Below are positions 8,901 through 16,232 of a stretch of DNA of 38,052 bases, one piece after another. Source of the DNA: Lysobacterales bacterium. Its GTDB lineage: Bacteria > Pseudomonadota > Gammaproteobacteria > Xanthomonadales > Rhodanobacteraceae. The notes under the pieces are model-generated. The model was not told the DNA's origin. It did not search any database and saw only the letters and a program-made list of their open reading frames with translations. Location of the stretch: contig JAATFF010000068.1 in assembly GCA_015655335.1 (NCBI GenBank), forward strand, positions 1 through 38,052. Direction: 5' to 3'. Each line of letters starts with the position of its first letter. Within the stretch, counting starts at the first letter, position 1. A program made the translations under genes and the position numbers.

Positions 8901-11285
8901 GAGGCACTGTGCGGTAACCGTGCCCGGGGCCCAATTCACCATCCAGTGCACTTGCCCCGGCATGACCGTAGTGTTTTGCGAGAGATCGGCGCTGGAATTG
9001 ACGTTCCAAGGATTGGGCGTCTGATCCTGCAGCGGCGTGCCCGTAACCGGATCGCTGGGAACGCCGTTGATGAGCAAGCGCACTCCCGGACAGTTGCTGA
9101 AAGCGTTCTCTTGGAGCGGCGTGCCTGCGGTGTACTCATAGGCGCGGTTCCAGTGATGCGCCAGATGCACGACCGGTTTTACCGTGTACGGTATCCAGTT
9201 GGCCTGATAGATGTAATAGAGCAAGCGCGGAAAACGATTCGCGTCGGTGGAGGAGTAACCGAGCGAGCGCACGAAGTTCACCATGTTGGGCTGATTCTGA
9301 TATTCGGCCCAAAGGCTGACCTCACCCGGCGATTCGGCGAAATACCACTGCGCCATGCCAAACGCGTTGGCCACCCTTCCCCGCCGCCAGTCGTCGAGAT
9401 ACGGCGCCGCAAACGCAAGTTCATAGTCATAGGCCAGACCGCGACCGGTGCCCATGTTGTCCCAATACTCGGCGCCAAAGGCCGGGTTGTTCGGATTCTG
9501 CTGCTTGTTGCCGGCTTCGCAACCTGCGCCGTCGCATTCATCGATGAAGCCGTACGAGGAACTATAAGTACGATCGGCGCTCATGCGTGGATTGATGCTG
9601 TCCCACGTCGTTTCGATGCTGCCCAGTTCGCTCGCAAGCGTCGGATTCATGCCGCCGTTATCGCGCTCCCAATCGAGAATGGAGGGATGGTTACGGTCGC
9701 GGATGATCATGTCGCGATGCAATTCCTGCTTCAGCTGCAGATCGTCGGCGGTCGGATTGGAACTGGCATTCCAGTAGCCTTCGCCGTCGCCGCTGGGCTG
9801 GTCAATCATGATGCCGTAGGCATCGGCAGCTTCCACCATCTCTTCGCTGCTAGTCGAATGGCCAGGGCGCCATACGTTGCCGCCTTGCGCCGCGATCTGC
9901 GCCATGTCGCGCCACCACTGCTCGTCGGGAACCGATGATCCAAGTCCCGGATAGTCGTAGCGGCTGGAACCTCCCCACAGATAAACCGCATGGCCATTGA
10001 AGTAGGGGAAATTCGCATCCCAGGTAATGGTGCGAATTCCCAGCGTGCTTTGCGTCGAATCGACCACGACGCCGTTCACGCTGACGATGTGATACACCTT
10101 GTACAGATACGGCGATCCGCACGAGACCGGCGGCGTTCCACAGCTTGCGTTATTCGGATACCACAACGTCGGGTTGGGTACCGTAATCATCTGATCGAAC
10201 ATCGGCGTCGCGCCGGACGGAAACGTACTGGGCGTCATCGCTGGGACGGCTTGCGTGACCGGCGGCGCTGTAACAACTACGTTGCCTTTTGCGTCCACGA
10301 TCTGCGTTGTCAACGTGACTTGCTGCGTCGCCGTGGTCTCGTTCAGTACATTGGTTTGTACCTCGACGACTGCGGACGTCGCCGTTGCCGTTCCTTGCGC
10401 AGAGCGCACCTCCGATACCGTTCCGGCGTAGGTGCCCCAAGTCTTCTGATTCGAATAGACGTTCGGCGGAATATGAACCGGATTGGTGACGTACAGTTTT
10501 ACGTTCCGGAATAATCCCGCCATCGCCTGGCCGAAACGGAAAGCACCGGAAAAGTTGGGGTTCTCGAACCACGGAGCACCGCGCGAGACATCGATGGCTA
10601 TGACATTGTCCGTGCTGCCATCCGCGACGATATACGGCGTCAGATCAACGACCACCGGAATGAAGCCCACTACGTGAGTAGCCTGCGAATCGGCTGCTAC
10701 TGCGCTGACGCCGGGTAACAACTTCCCGTTTATAAAGATCTGGATGCCGGTGTGCGACCCTTCAACATTGAGCAGGAACTTCTGCGCTGCGTACTTCGGG
10801 TCTACTTTGAAATGCAAACGGTACCAGTTGTCGTTTCCCGTCAACGATCCCTGGCCGCCGCCCGAGGTCTGGTTGATGAAAGTGCGCGGGATATTGGCAT
10901 CGTAGGGCAAACCCACCTGCGTCCAGGATGCACTCGTATCGGAACGCTCGCTAAAGCCGGTCGCCGAGTAGGCCGCCGAGTTGTTGGTGTTTTCGAACCA
11001 CCAGTTACTCTGCGGTGTATTCGACGTAGAACTGGCGTTTCCGATGTATTGCGGAACACCCGCAGCGAGATTGATCGTTTGGCGCTGTGAGCTTGGCAAC
11101 GTCGGCTCTACTTGTTGCGCGTCCACATGACGAGCAGTCAATGACGACGCCAATACAACAACAAACAACGCGAAGACAGCACGCACCCTGCGCGCCGTCG
11201 TGGAGACTCTGCGTTTGGGTCTTAGCGTGTGGATCGTAGGACTGCACTTCGAAGCTATCACTTCCCAATAGGTATGCAGCCCCAC
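2925..11285 (-). CDS. Giant exported multidomain protein: GH2-like N-terminus, Ig/FnIII/discoidin/malectin modules, GH64 beta-1,3-glucanase C-terminus
   Basis: 2786 residues. The GTG start has AAGGGGA at 11291-11297 as ribosome binding site. Order by residue, boundaries approximate: secretion signal with a long basic n-region (h-region 36-51, cleavage near 56); GH2 sugar-binding jelly roll (90-270); GH2 Ig-like sandwich (275-420); GH2 TIM barrel (430-710), with NHPS at 532-535 and probable nucleophile E606 in FGAEYWD; GH2-like C-terminal Ig domains (to about 960); three Ig-like repeats (972-1240); F5/8 type C discoidin (1240-1397); Lcl/DUF1566 domain (1400-1520); Ig-like (1524-1608); FnIII; malectin (1724-1874); FnIII; malectin (1974-2122); two FnIII; Ig-like (2307-2394); GH64 (2397-2786). 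It probably acts outside the cell on beta-1,3-glucan or similar polymer. Both catalytic units lack one expected catalytic acid (G544; N2552). Domain calls are by eye. Confidence 0.85.
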   Translation of the reverse strand: MGLHTYWEVIASKCSPTIHTLRPKRRVSTTARRVRAVFALFVVVLASSLTARHVDAQQVEPTLPSSQRQTINLAAGVPQYIGNASSTSNTPQSNWWFENTNNSAAYSATGFSERSDTSASWTQVGLPYDANIPRTFINQTSGGGQGSLTGNDNWYRLHFKVDPKYAAQKFLLNVEGSHTGIQIFINGKLLPGVSAVAADSQATHVVGFIPVVVDLTPYIVADGSTDNVIAIDVSRGAPWFENPNFSGAFRFGQAMAGLFRNVKLYVTNPVHIPPNVYSNQKTWGTYAGTVSEVRSAQGTATATSAVVEVQTNVLNETTATQQVTLTTQIVDAKGNVVVTAPPVTQAVPAMTPSTFPSGATPMFDQMITVPNPTLWYPNNASCGTPPVSCGSPYLYKVYHIVSVNGVVVDSTQSTLGIRTITWDANFPYFNGHAVYLWGGSSRYDYPGLGSSVPDEQWWRDMAQIAAQGGNVWRPGHSTSSEEMVEAADAYGIMIDQPSGDGEGYWNASSNPTADDLQLKQELHRDMIIRDRNHPSILDWERDNGGMNPTLASELGSIETTWDSINPRMSADRTYSSSYGFIDECDGAGCEAGNKQQNPNNPAFGAEYWDNMGTGRGLAYDYELAFAAPYLDDWRRGRVANAFGMAQWYFAESPGEVSLWAEYQNQPNMVNFVRSLGYSSTDANRFPRLLYYIYQANWIPYTVKPVVHLAHHWNRAYEYTAGTPLQENAFSNCPGVRLLINGVPSDPVTGTPLQDQTPNPWNVNSSADLSQNTTVMPGQVHWMVNWAPGTVTAQCLDANGNPVAGVSDTRTTAGQESKIVLSVVPEVIKPDGTTFQWTANGSDAAFVVAQVEDANGNLVPTAKDNVTFSVSGPASYMGGTQQLVADPSWTGYYQDAFSQANSNVIQGVPYAFFHSPGDPELNFEGGLQKIALRSTFTAGTVTVTASAPGLTSGSVTLASVAPPISSQSQAPAIIVPPVSVATTSGYPATFSVVASGSGALSYQWSDVSGPIAGATSATYTTPATTAANNGDTFTVTISSSNGTVTSTPVTLSVDAPANVVITTQPASQAVVDGQSATLTVAATGSPTLTYQWYQVGSGAIAGATNATYTTPIFTAAGSASFYVVVTNDLGTVQSSTAAVTVDAATLVSIASQPASTIAPVNEPVQFLAIVTGSAPYTYQWQFTPAGGSATIVSSGTQQSNTLTYTIPAVSAANVGTYTVTVNNAASAPVTSSAALITLAPPGVNLALNTLATSSSTQNACTDSTTTPPYSGTGCLGPENAVDGNLSTRWGSATAGAPPTPAVPGVDPSWLQIDLGSTQSFNTVIINWENAYATQYQILYTNQDPATNPTWNVAYTNNAGAGGTETLNFPTVIGRYVRLNGIQRATQYGYSVYEFQVYNVAQCCTATDRYTVNASNPSLVTDTLTGLTWTRTVMTDTTPGSQFTGVNAQSYCAGINMRLPTQAEALSISGVNNNTTAFSGTWSTWTSTIDPNDSTKTSVVNFDGTSNYQVTVNYPGATLCVSGNDAGTVPAITAQPNNQTVAPGQPATFSVAATGLGSLTYQWSENGSPIAGATSSSYTTLATAAANNGAIFSVAVSDVFGTTVSNAATLAVQQNSCTAVPSTPGTLAAGANASNQVSLTWGASTAGSGCTVSYTIYRSSAAGFTPSNANQIGTTSGTTYSDTSVAAAATYYYIVEANDAAGTSAASNTATVTTSVSTCTSNCTSPDAIAISAGGPGAGYFAADEDFDGGTASGSNATININGVTNPAPQSVYQNQRFGNFTYTLPGLTPGTTYVLRLHFDEFYWTQAGQRVFNVSINGTQVLSNFDVFAAAGGQDIAVVEQFAATANAQGQVVLQFASVKDNAEINGIEIETASAANTPPNAPSNLAATVASSSQINLSWTASAASGVMYTVFRNGVAVANSLTGTTYSDTRLTSTTTYSYTVEAVDSAGTSMASNTATATTFDVNCGTSGCGSDVLAISAGGPAAGTYVADEDFSGGAASGTGATINTAGVTNPAPQSVYQNQRVGNNFSYTLPGLTAGASYLVRLHFDEFYWTKAGQRVFNVSINGTQVLSNFDVFATAGGQDIAIAEPFTATANAQGQIVLLFKAITDNAVVNGIEVVSAPIGAPSSLTATSVSASQINVNWTASSASGVVYDVFRSTTSGFTPSSANQIATATDTSYSDTGLATNATYYYVVEASNASGTSAPTAQASANTLAIPIAPTNLAATAASSSVINLTWTASTTSGVTYTVIRNGVAVANGVTGTAYGDTGLTASTAYTYVVEAINAAGPSPASNSAITTTPASGSGAVTAPAIATAPTSQTVTIGRTVTFSVAASGGSLAYQWYKNGAAIVGATSTSYTTPGTTYADNLSAFTVSVSNTAGSLTSSAATLSVNLAPSYTVVPGVIVTDLNNNTNGAWTDSQIYVEILGNDPATGALSWVNYDGTITPANVSDNTAANALVAPNGQTYPHYAFTLAQANHQLQLPPLTSGRIYISEGSPLYMSIMAGANGGNNGYAGPNPLNNTDPNINVHYDWYEFTYGTNGGIFINTTQVNQFGLPLLLDVWGSKETYHMQVGINESIANLDQEYIAQTPTVFHTPAPDSLRILSPAETTFNAGGTNGTYFDSTIASAWAQYSSTPLTLTLNGRQFTGTTSRSTFTFTEVNPAAANVGETFVVQLPSTQDVLECAGTMASGVAGSAPQQQDENAIQLQLENQICAAMNRGVLPTSANWANASTYYQSSPANSYSQFWHQHSVSGLAYGFSYDDNNNQSTTITTQQPEHMAFGIGW
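4915..6118 (-). repeat. Internal duplication: two malectin plus FnIII units within the giant gene
   Basis: Two malectin-like (CBM57-type) domains are encoded at about 5665-6115 and 4920-5365. Both open with AISAGGP and share NPAPQSVYQNQR, LRLHFDEFYWT-type residues and the run VFNVSINGTQVLSNFDVFA. By eye they are about three quarters identical at protein level, with matching DNA stretches. Each is followed by an FnIII domain ending in TYSDT...AGTS. A recent in-frame duplication of a malectin-FnIII unit explains this best. Confidence 0.8.
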
Positions 11286-11318
11286 TGTCTTCCCCTTATG
11301 CGATCCAACCCCTCACAC

Positions 11319-11344
11319 AAAATATGTGGCGTGGCACATATTTT
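11319..11344 (-). promoter_or_regulatory. 10-bp perfect inverted repeat just upstream of the giant gene
   Basis: AAAATATGTG (11319-11328) and CACATATTTT (11335-11344) are exact reverse complements around a 6-nt centre. The repeat lies 34-59 bases before the GTG start. It could be a protein operator near the promoter or, if transcription starts further upstream, a leader hairpin. TGTG and CACA are 6 bases apart, not the 8 of a CRP/Clp site. Confidence 0.6.
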
Positions 11345-11519
11345 CCGTCGAACGGATGCAAGCCTGGGCGCGACACTGTCGCGCTCAATGGACTGACTCC
11401 GCATGAACCCCTGTAGGGGTGACTAAATCATGTGCGATGCAAATGATCCGCGCAATGCAAGAAGGAAGGTTTTTAAGAATATTTCGTGTATTTCTTTATA
11501 TATTGCGACGCAGTAAACA

Positions 11520-11547
11520 TTTAGACGTCTAAATTTAGACGTCTAAA
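11520..11547. promoter_or_regulatory. Two abutting perfect 14-bp palindromes (candidate operator)
   Basis: TTTAGACGTCTAAA occurs at 11520-11533 and again, with no spacer, at 11534-11547; each copy is a perfect palindrome. Two dimer sites on adjacent turns suggest cooperative binding by a regulator with helix-turn-helix dimers. The site lies 235 bases before the giant gene, and no regulator gene is adjacent. The regulator family is unknown to me. Confidence 0.75.
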
Positions 11548-11776
11548 TTTGCAACAAAAATTAAATAATTAGATTGATGAGACTTCTACAAACATCAATC
11601 TTTATTTTCTGTTCTGAAGCGTGGATACGTTTATCTGGTCGCATTAACGGGTCTAGTGTTCTGAGCAAACGTATGCCCGGCGTTTGATCGATGGAATCAC
11701 GGGCGAAGCCAAGGCGCGTGCAAGAAAGCGAAAAAGTATCGTTTTTGATAGCGGCTGCATCATTCCGGGCAGAGAC

Positions 11777-13354
11777 CTAGCGCTTGGCCAGCACTTCCAC
11801 CAATACGACATCATTGGATCGCATGGGAATGGACAAGTTTGCGATTCCATTGGAATCGACCACTAGCGCGTGTATTTCGGGGCGATCCGCCGTCGTGACC
11901 TGCAGTTGTCTCAGTTGATCGTCACTAAGTGATGCGGGTGAATCCATGCGCAAATAAGCCGAATAGGCATCATTGGCATCGTAGCCCGTTCGATAAATTG
12001 CGACTTGGTATTCACCGGGTTGCATATGCTCAAGATCGAGCCTCACTACTTGGGCAGGTTGCGACGGAAATACCTTGGTATAGAACGATCGATCGCTCTG
12101 CGTCTGTTTGGGTGAGACGAAATTCCACACGAGTGCCTTGAGCACGTGGTCATTCCACGTGACATAACTTTCCGTGTCGGTGGTTTTCAGTTCGGTGCGG
12201 CCCAGGCGATGCAGGTATTTGTAGGCGAAATAAGCCGGTTTGCGAATGCCTTGTGGATTCAGCAAACCAAAGCCGCCCTGGAATGGTGCAGTCGGCGGGC
12301 CCGGTTCTTCGAACAGATCGCTGAAGGTCCAGTAGCTCATACCCTGCGCCATGCCTTCACAGGCTTTGAGTTTGCTGAGAATGTAGGCAGCACTCACGTA
12401 CGAGTCGTGCACGGGATCGCGCGGCGTGTAGCTGGTGCTCCATTCGGTGAAGTAAAGCGGCAACCCTGGTCTGGAGGAAGTGTCGATCTTCTCGCGTACG
12501 CGACGCACGTCGCCGACGATCGCATCCGGAGACGGCGACAGCTTCGTGTCGCTTTCGCCATGCTCATCGAGGAATCCACCGTCTACGCCGTACGTATGCG
12601 TGGTGACGAAATCGAGTGGCACGCCGGCCTGAGTAGTGTGCTGCATCAACTCAGGCACCCATGCCGCGCCGGCGGTGGCCGGCCCACCAACCTTCAATTG
12701 CGGATCGACCCGCTTGATGGTTCGCGCGGTTGCATCGTAGAGATCGAAGTACGCCTTTTGATCGCCGCCCTGCCAGAAAAGAGCCAGGTTGGGCTCGTTC
12801 CATACTTCGAAATACCAAGCCCTTATTTCCTGTTGTCCGTAGCGTTGCTCCAGATGGCGCACGAAGGCGTCAACCAATCCGGTCCACTTCGGAAGTTGCG
12901 GATGCGAAGTGTTGCCCTTCCAGTAAAAGATGTGCTGGTCGGATGTCTTCATGGCCTCCGGCGTAAACCCCAATTCAACGAAGGGCCGGATACCTATCGC
13001 AAGCAATCGGTCGTAGAGGCGGTCGATCTTCGTCCAGTCGTAGACCGGCTTGCCGTTCACTTCCCGATATGTGCCCAGCACGTCGTGAAAAATCGCGTGA
13101 AAGCGAATGTAACGCGGCCCCAATTCCTCGCTTACGGTCTTGAGCTGAGCGAGACTGTCATCGCGCATCAGCGTTCCCGGATAGTCCGAGCCGATGGAAA
13201 ATTCGTAGTAGCGATCAAGCGGCGATGACGCGCCGTCCACGTCAATGGCGATGTGCCGTATATCTTGACCGGCTTGTACCGTAGGCATCATCAAGCAAAG
13301 AACAATCGCTGCCACCGATGCGCGCAACATGAGGTTCATCCGTCGAGCGCGCAT
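11777..13354 (-). CDS. xynB: GH39 beta-xylosidase, exported
   Basis: 525 residues with a signal peptide (hydrophobic residues about 9-28, cleavage near VQA-GQ). The TIM barrel carries the GH39 acid/base E187 in EVWNEPN and the nucleophile E304 in YFTEWS, plus the GH39 features LGPRYIRFHAIFHD and RPFVELGFTPEAM. The C-terminal 130 residues form the usual beta sandwich. The enzyme should release xylose from xylo-oligosaccharides in the periplasm. Its ATG shares one base with the TGA of the upstream abfA, so the two are co-transcribed and probably translationally coupled. An alternative start is the Met at residue 6. The symbol follows the GH39 XynB naming used in Xanthomonas and Caulobacter; substrate is inferred from family and partner. 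Confidence 0.88.
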   Translation of the reverse strand: MRARRMNLMLRASVAAIVLCLMMPTVQAGQDIRHIAIDVDGASSPLDRYYEFSIGSDYPGTLMRDDSLAQLKTVSEELGPRYIRFHAIFHDVLGTYREVNGKPVYDWTKIDRLYDRLLAIGIRPFVELGFTPEAMKTSDQHIFYWKGNTSHPQLPKWTGLVDAFVRHLEQRYGQQEIRAWYFEVWNEPNLALFWQGGDQKAYFDLYDATARTIKRVDPQLKVGGPATAGAAWVPELMQHTTQAGVPLDFVTTHTYGVDGGFLDEHGESDTKLSPSPDAIVGDVRRVREKIDTSSRPGLPLYFTEWSTSYTPRDPVHDSYVSAAYILSKLKACEGMAQGMSYWTFSDLFEEPGPPTAPFQGGFGLLNPQGIRKPAYFAYKYLHRLGRTELKTTDTESYVTWNDHVLKALVWNFVSPKQTQSDRSFYTKVFPSQPAQVVRLDLEHMQPGEYQVAIYRTGYDANDAYSAYLRMDSPASLSDDQLRQLQVTTADRPEIHALVVDSNGIANLSIPMRSNDVVLVEVLAKR

Positions 13355-14916
13355 CAGTGAAGATCCAGCACCACGACGGATTTCGGCGGCAACACGGCCG
13401 TCACCACTCCTTCCTTGAATGTTGCACCGTCAAAGACTGCTGGCTTGACTCGGTCCGGCTGATCGAACGTGTTGACGGCGTTGATCTCCGCCGCCGTCAG
13501 CTCGCGACCATGCACAGTCGTTCCTTTGACGCCAAGTAACGTCAAGCGAACGGTATCTGTATGGTGCGGATCGAGATTCACCAGCGCGACATGCAGGACA
13601 CCGGCCGCATCGCGTCCCGCAGTAGCGTGAACACCTGGCACCGACGTATTCCCATAGCGATACGCCGGTACCTGTACGTCTACCGGGAGATAGGTGGCGC
13701 CCTGAAACACCTTGTACATGTCGAACACGTAGTACGTTGGCGTCAACACCATCCGCGACTGATCGGTGAGAATCATCGCCTGCAGCACGTTGACCATTTG
13801 TGCGATGTTGGCCATGCGCACGCGGTCCGCATGCTTTTGGAAGATGTCCAGCGTGACGGCTGCCGAAAGCGCGTCGCGTAGGCTGTTCTGCTGATAGAGC
13901 GCGGCATCGCCCGTGCCGGGATCCTGATCCATCCAATTGCCCCATTCGTCGACAACCAACGCCACACGTTTCTTGGGATCGTATTTATCCATCACCGCGC
14001 TGTGTTTGGCGATGAGATCGTCCATGCGCAAGGCGCCCTGCAGCGTGGACATCCATTCACCCTCGCTGAACTGCGTGGCCGAACCTTTGTGCGACCAGCT
14101 GCCGGTCGGAATGGTGTAGTTATGCAGGCTGATCGCATCGATCTGGCTGCCCGCGATCGACATGACGGTGTCGGTCCAGCCGACGTCGTCGGCATTCGCG
14201 CCGCTGGCGACTCTGACAAGGGACGCATTGTGCGGCGCATGCACGAACGTGGCGTACTGACGGTAGACATCGGCATACAACTGCGGACGCATGGACCCGC
14301 CGCACCCCCACATCTCGTTGCCGATGCCGACGTAATCGAGCTTCCACGGTTTATCGCGTCCATTCGCGCGCCGCTGCTGCGCCAGGCTCGAATGCCCGTC
14401 CGCGGTGATGTATTCCATCCATTGGCTCATCTCGCGCGGCGTGCCGGTGCCAACATTGATACTGAGATAAGCCTTGGCGCCGATCAGCTCGGCGAAGTCC
14501 ATGAACTCGTGCGTACCGAACTCGTTGCTGTCTTCGCCGCCCCAGGACGCATTCATGCGCACGGGCCGCTTGTCACGCGGGCCAATGCCGTCGCGCCAGT
14601 CGTATTGATCGGCAAAGCAGCCGCCGGGCCAGCGGATAACTGGCACCTTGATGGCTTTCAGCGCCTCGACCACGTCCTTGCGATATCCCCTGATATTGGG
14701 AATGGAGGAATGTTCCCCAACCCAGATACCACCGTAGATGCCTCGCCCGAGCTGCTCGGCGAACTGGCCGTAGATTTCCGGATGGATGACCGGCCCGGGA
14801 CGGTCTGCATGCACGATAACCTGGGCTTCCTGAGTGGCATCTGCGTATCCATGGCCCGATACCAGCACCAGCAACGCGACAAGACCACTTCTCCACACTC
14901 GAACCTTTGCCTTCAT
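13354..14916 (-). CDS. abfA: GH51 alpha-L-arabinofuranosidase, exported
   Basis: 520 residues from the ATG at 14916, which has GGGGAGAGG as ribosome binding site and starts a clean signal peptide (MKAKVRVWRSGLVALLVLVSG, cleavage near ADA). An upstream in-frame start at 14952 is less likely. The GH51 signature is complete: HPEIYGQFAEQLGRGIYGG, VIRWPGGCFADQYDW, acid/base E201 in GIGNEMWG, and nucleophile E324 in VDEWGN. A C-terminal beta sandwich follows. It removes arabinofuranosyl side chains from arabinoxylan or arabinan, opening the backbone to the xylosidase encoded next in the operon. Length and catalytic residues fit an active enzyme. Confidence 0.92.
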   Translation of the reverse strand: MKAKVRVWRSGLVALLVLVSGHGYADATQEAQVIVHADRPGPVIHPEIYGQFAEQLGRGIYGGIWVGEHSSIPNIRGYRKDVVEALKAIKVPVIRWPGGCFADQYDWRDGIGPRDKRPVRMNASWGGEDSNEFGTHEFMDFAELIGAKAYLSINVGTGTPREMSQWMEYITADGHSSLAQQRRANGRDKPWKLDYVGIGNEMWGCGGSMRPQLYADVYRQYATFVHAPHNASLVRVASGANADDVGWTDTVMSIAGSQIDAISLHNYTIPTGSWSHKGSATQFSEGEWMSTLQGALRMDDLIAKHSAVMDKYDPKKRVALVVDEWGNWMDQDPGTGDAALYQQNSLRDALSAAVTLDIFQKHADRVRMANIAQMVNVLQAMILTDQSRMVLTPTYYVFDMYKVFQGATYLPVDVQVPAYRYGNTSVPGVHATAGRDAAGVLHVALVNLDPHHTDTVRLTLLGVKGTTVHGRELTAAEINAVNTFDQPDRVKPAVFDGATFKEGVVTAVLPPKSVVVLDLH

Positions 14917-15370
14917 GAGCCTCTCCCCAGGGAAACACAGGAAGTACAGCAAATTTCGGGTAACGATTTCCAGGGAAAGGCTTTTATGATTTTGATCAGT
15001 GTACCTGTGTTCTTACGCCCAGCCGAGAGCGGCGTAGCAAAAGCTGCCTGTTTGGTGCATGTTTCGACTTTCCAACGCACATACGCGAATTACTTTGGGC
15101 GATGTGAAGAGATAAAGAGCGAAATGCCGATGAGAGTGCCCATCGCAAACATGATCCATCCAATCATGGGCTATCTATCGGAATGCGGAACCGAACCACC
15201 CAAGGCACCAAGGCCAGCAGCAACGATCGGTTTAATATGACTCGATCGATCCTTTACCGGGCCACAGGCTAACTTTGGTGACTCCTATGGCATCGCTCCC
15301 CCTGCCGCAATAAATTCGTTAGTCTAGGCCGCGATAGGAAAAGCAGGCGCGATAACTGCATGGAATCGAC
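14917..15370. other. Divergent promoter region of abfA
   Basis: The 454-bp gap holds the abfA promoter. GGTAACGATTTCC at 14959-14971 loosely resembles LacI-family operators (CG-centred, GGTAnCGnT core), such as the xyl-box described in Xanthomonas, but its right arm is poor, so this is only a hint. A 25-codon minus-strand frame at 15090-15167 would encode MIGWIMFAMGTLIGISLFIS plus a short tail, a single membrane helix. It has no convincing ribosome binding site and may be a decayed gene or chance. Nothing else is evident. Confidence 0.35.
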
Positions 15371-16039
15371 ATGAGACCTTGGTTAAAGCACTTTTCATGG
15401 ATCAGTCTGCCTGGCTGCGCATTTAGTACTGCGGCGATTGGCCAGCAGACATTGTCGCCGGTTAACGTTACCGCGCCGGCCTACATATCGCATCACGGCG
15501 GCTACCTCATTTCCGGTGATTTCAAAACCGATCCGCATATCCCGTCGGTTGTTTTCCCGTCGCAAGCGTTGGTGAAAGACGACGTCCTCAGTGTCGAGCC
15601 GGTTCACCTGGCAGATACCGACTATCTTGTGGTCCAGGAATGCGCCTCGGCTGATTGCAGCACGGCCAGCATCGTACGTGTGTGGAACCCGAACGGCGCA
15701 ACGACTGCTGTAAGAAATAGCGAGACTCGTATTCAGATTCAGCACGAAAACAAATACTGGATCTGGGTAAAACGTTTTCCCGAGGCTTTTTCAGCAGGCT
15801 GCGATTGTGGTGAGCACTACAGCAGCTTCGAGCCCTTCAGTCCGCCGATGGTGCTTGTCCCCAGCGGGGAACTCGCTGCGTTGAATAAGAACGAGCTGGC
15901 CGCCGCACGAACGCAAGAGCCTGTGCAAATTGAAAGTCAAACGCACGAAGGTTCAACGTTTGTGGTGAACTATGAAGGTGGCACTATCGTTCGAATTCGG
16001 CGCATGCATGCGGATCGCGAAGACAAGTCCGAGCATTGA
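15371..16039 (+). CDS. Exported protein of unknown function
   Basis: 222 residues beginning with a probable signal peptide (about residues 1-24, cleavage near AIG-QQ). LPGC at 13-16 could be read as a poor lipobox. The mature part is mostly predicted beta strand, with two close Cys pairs (CASADC and CDCG) that could form disulfides or bind a metal, and a hydrophobic-aromatic KYWIWVKRFPEAF segment. The tail from about residue 165 is charged and helical. I recognise no family. The ribosome binding site is weak (GGAA). It stands alone ahead of the esterase gene with a gap of about 190 bases, so co-transcription is uncertain. Confidence 0.6.
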   Translation: MRPWLKHFSWISLPGCAFSTAAIGQQTLSPVNVTAPAYISHHGGYLISGDFKTDPHIPSVVFPSQALVKDDVLSVEPVHLADTDYLVVQECASADCSTASIVRVWNPNGATTAVRNSETRIQIQHENKYWIWVKRFPEAFSAGCDCGEHYSSFEPFSPPMVLVPSGELAALNKNELAAARTQEPVQIESQTHEGSTFVVNYEGGTIVRIRRMHADREDKSEH

Positions 16040-16232
16040 TGCCTTGACTACTTCTGTCTGCCTCGGGTCGAAAGCAACCATCCCTCGCACGCCGCTTCAA
16101 TAGACTGGCCGCACCATCCTGTATCGGCCGAAAAATGCCGTACGTGCCATTCGTTCGCCCGAATCGCGCCACTCTGAAGGCCTCGGCATGGGTGACAGTT
16201 TGCCCTGCTCTGTCCGCCGCTGAGGGATTGTC

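Larger units (their letters stand above)
11286..11776. other. Regulatory gap between xynB and the giant glycosidase gene
   Basis: This 491-bp stretch contains no plausible gene. It is strikingly AT-rich at about 11468-11600, unlike its surroundings. From left to right it holds the giant gene's ribosome binding site, the 26-bp inverted repeat at 11319-11344, a small hairpin ACCCCTGTAGGGGT at 11407-11420, a -10-like TATATA at 11497-11502 (reads the same on both strands) and the twin palindromes at 11520-11547. With a 17-bp spacer the minus-strand -35 would fall inside the left palindrome. That would give a 5' leader of about 200 bases for the giant gene; this promoter placement is inference. 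Confidence 0.55.

Noticed and set aside
11319-11344. CRP/Clp binding site
   Set aside because: The half sites TGTG and CACA are separated by 6 bases where CRP-type sites need 8, and the TGTGA/TCACA ends are absent.
15090-15167. 25-residue single-helix peptide on the minus strand
   Set aside because: Composition suits a small membrane peptide, but there is no convincing ribosome binding site and a stop codon lies just before the ATG. It is noted in the gap description but not called as a gene.
14002-15240. 412-codon plus-strand open frame opposite abfA
   Set aside because: It runs antisense through the full GH51 coding region including the catalytic motifs. Its translation has no recognisable domain or start signal.
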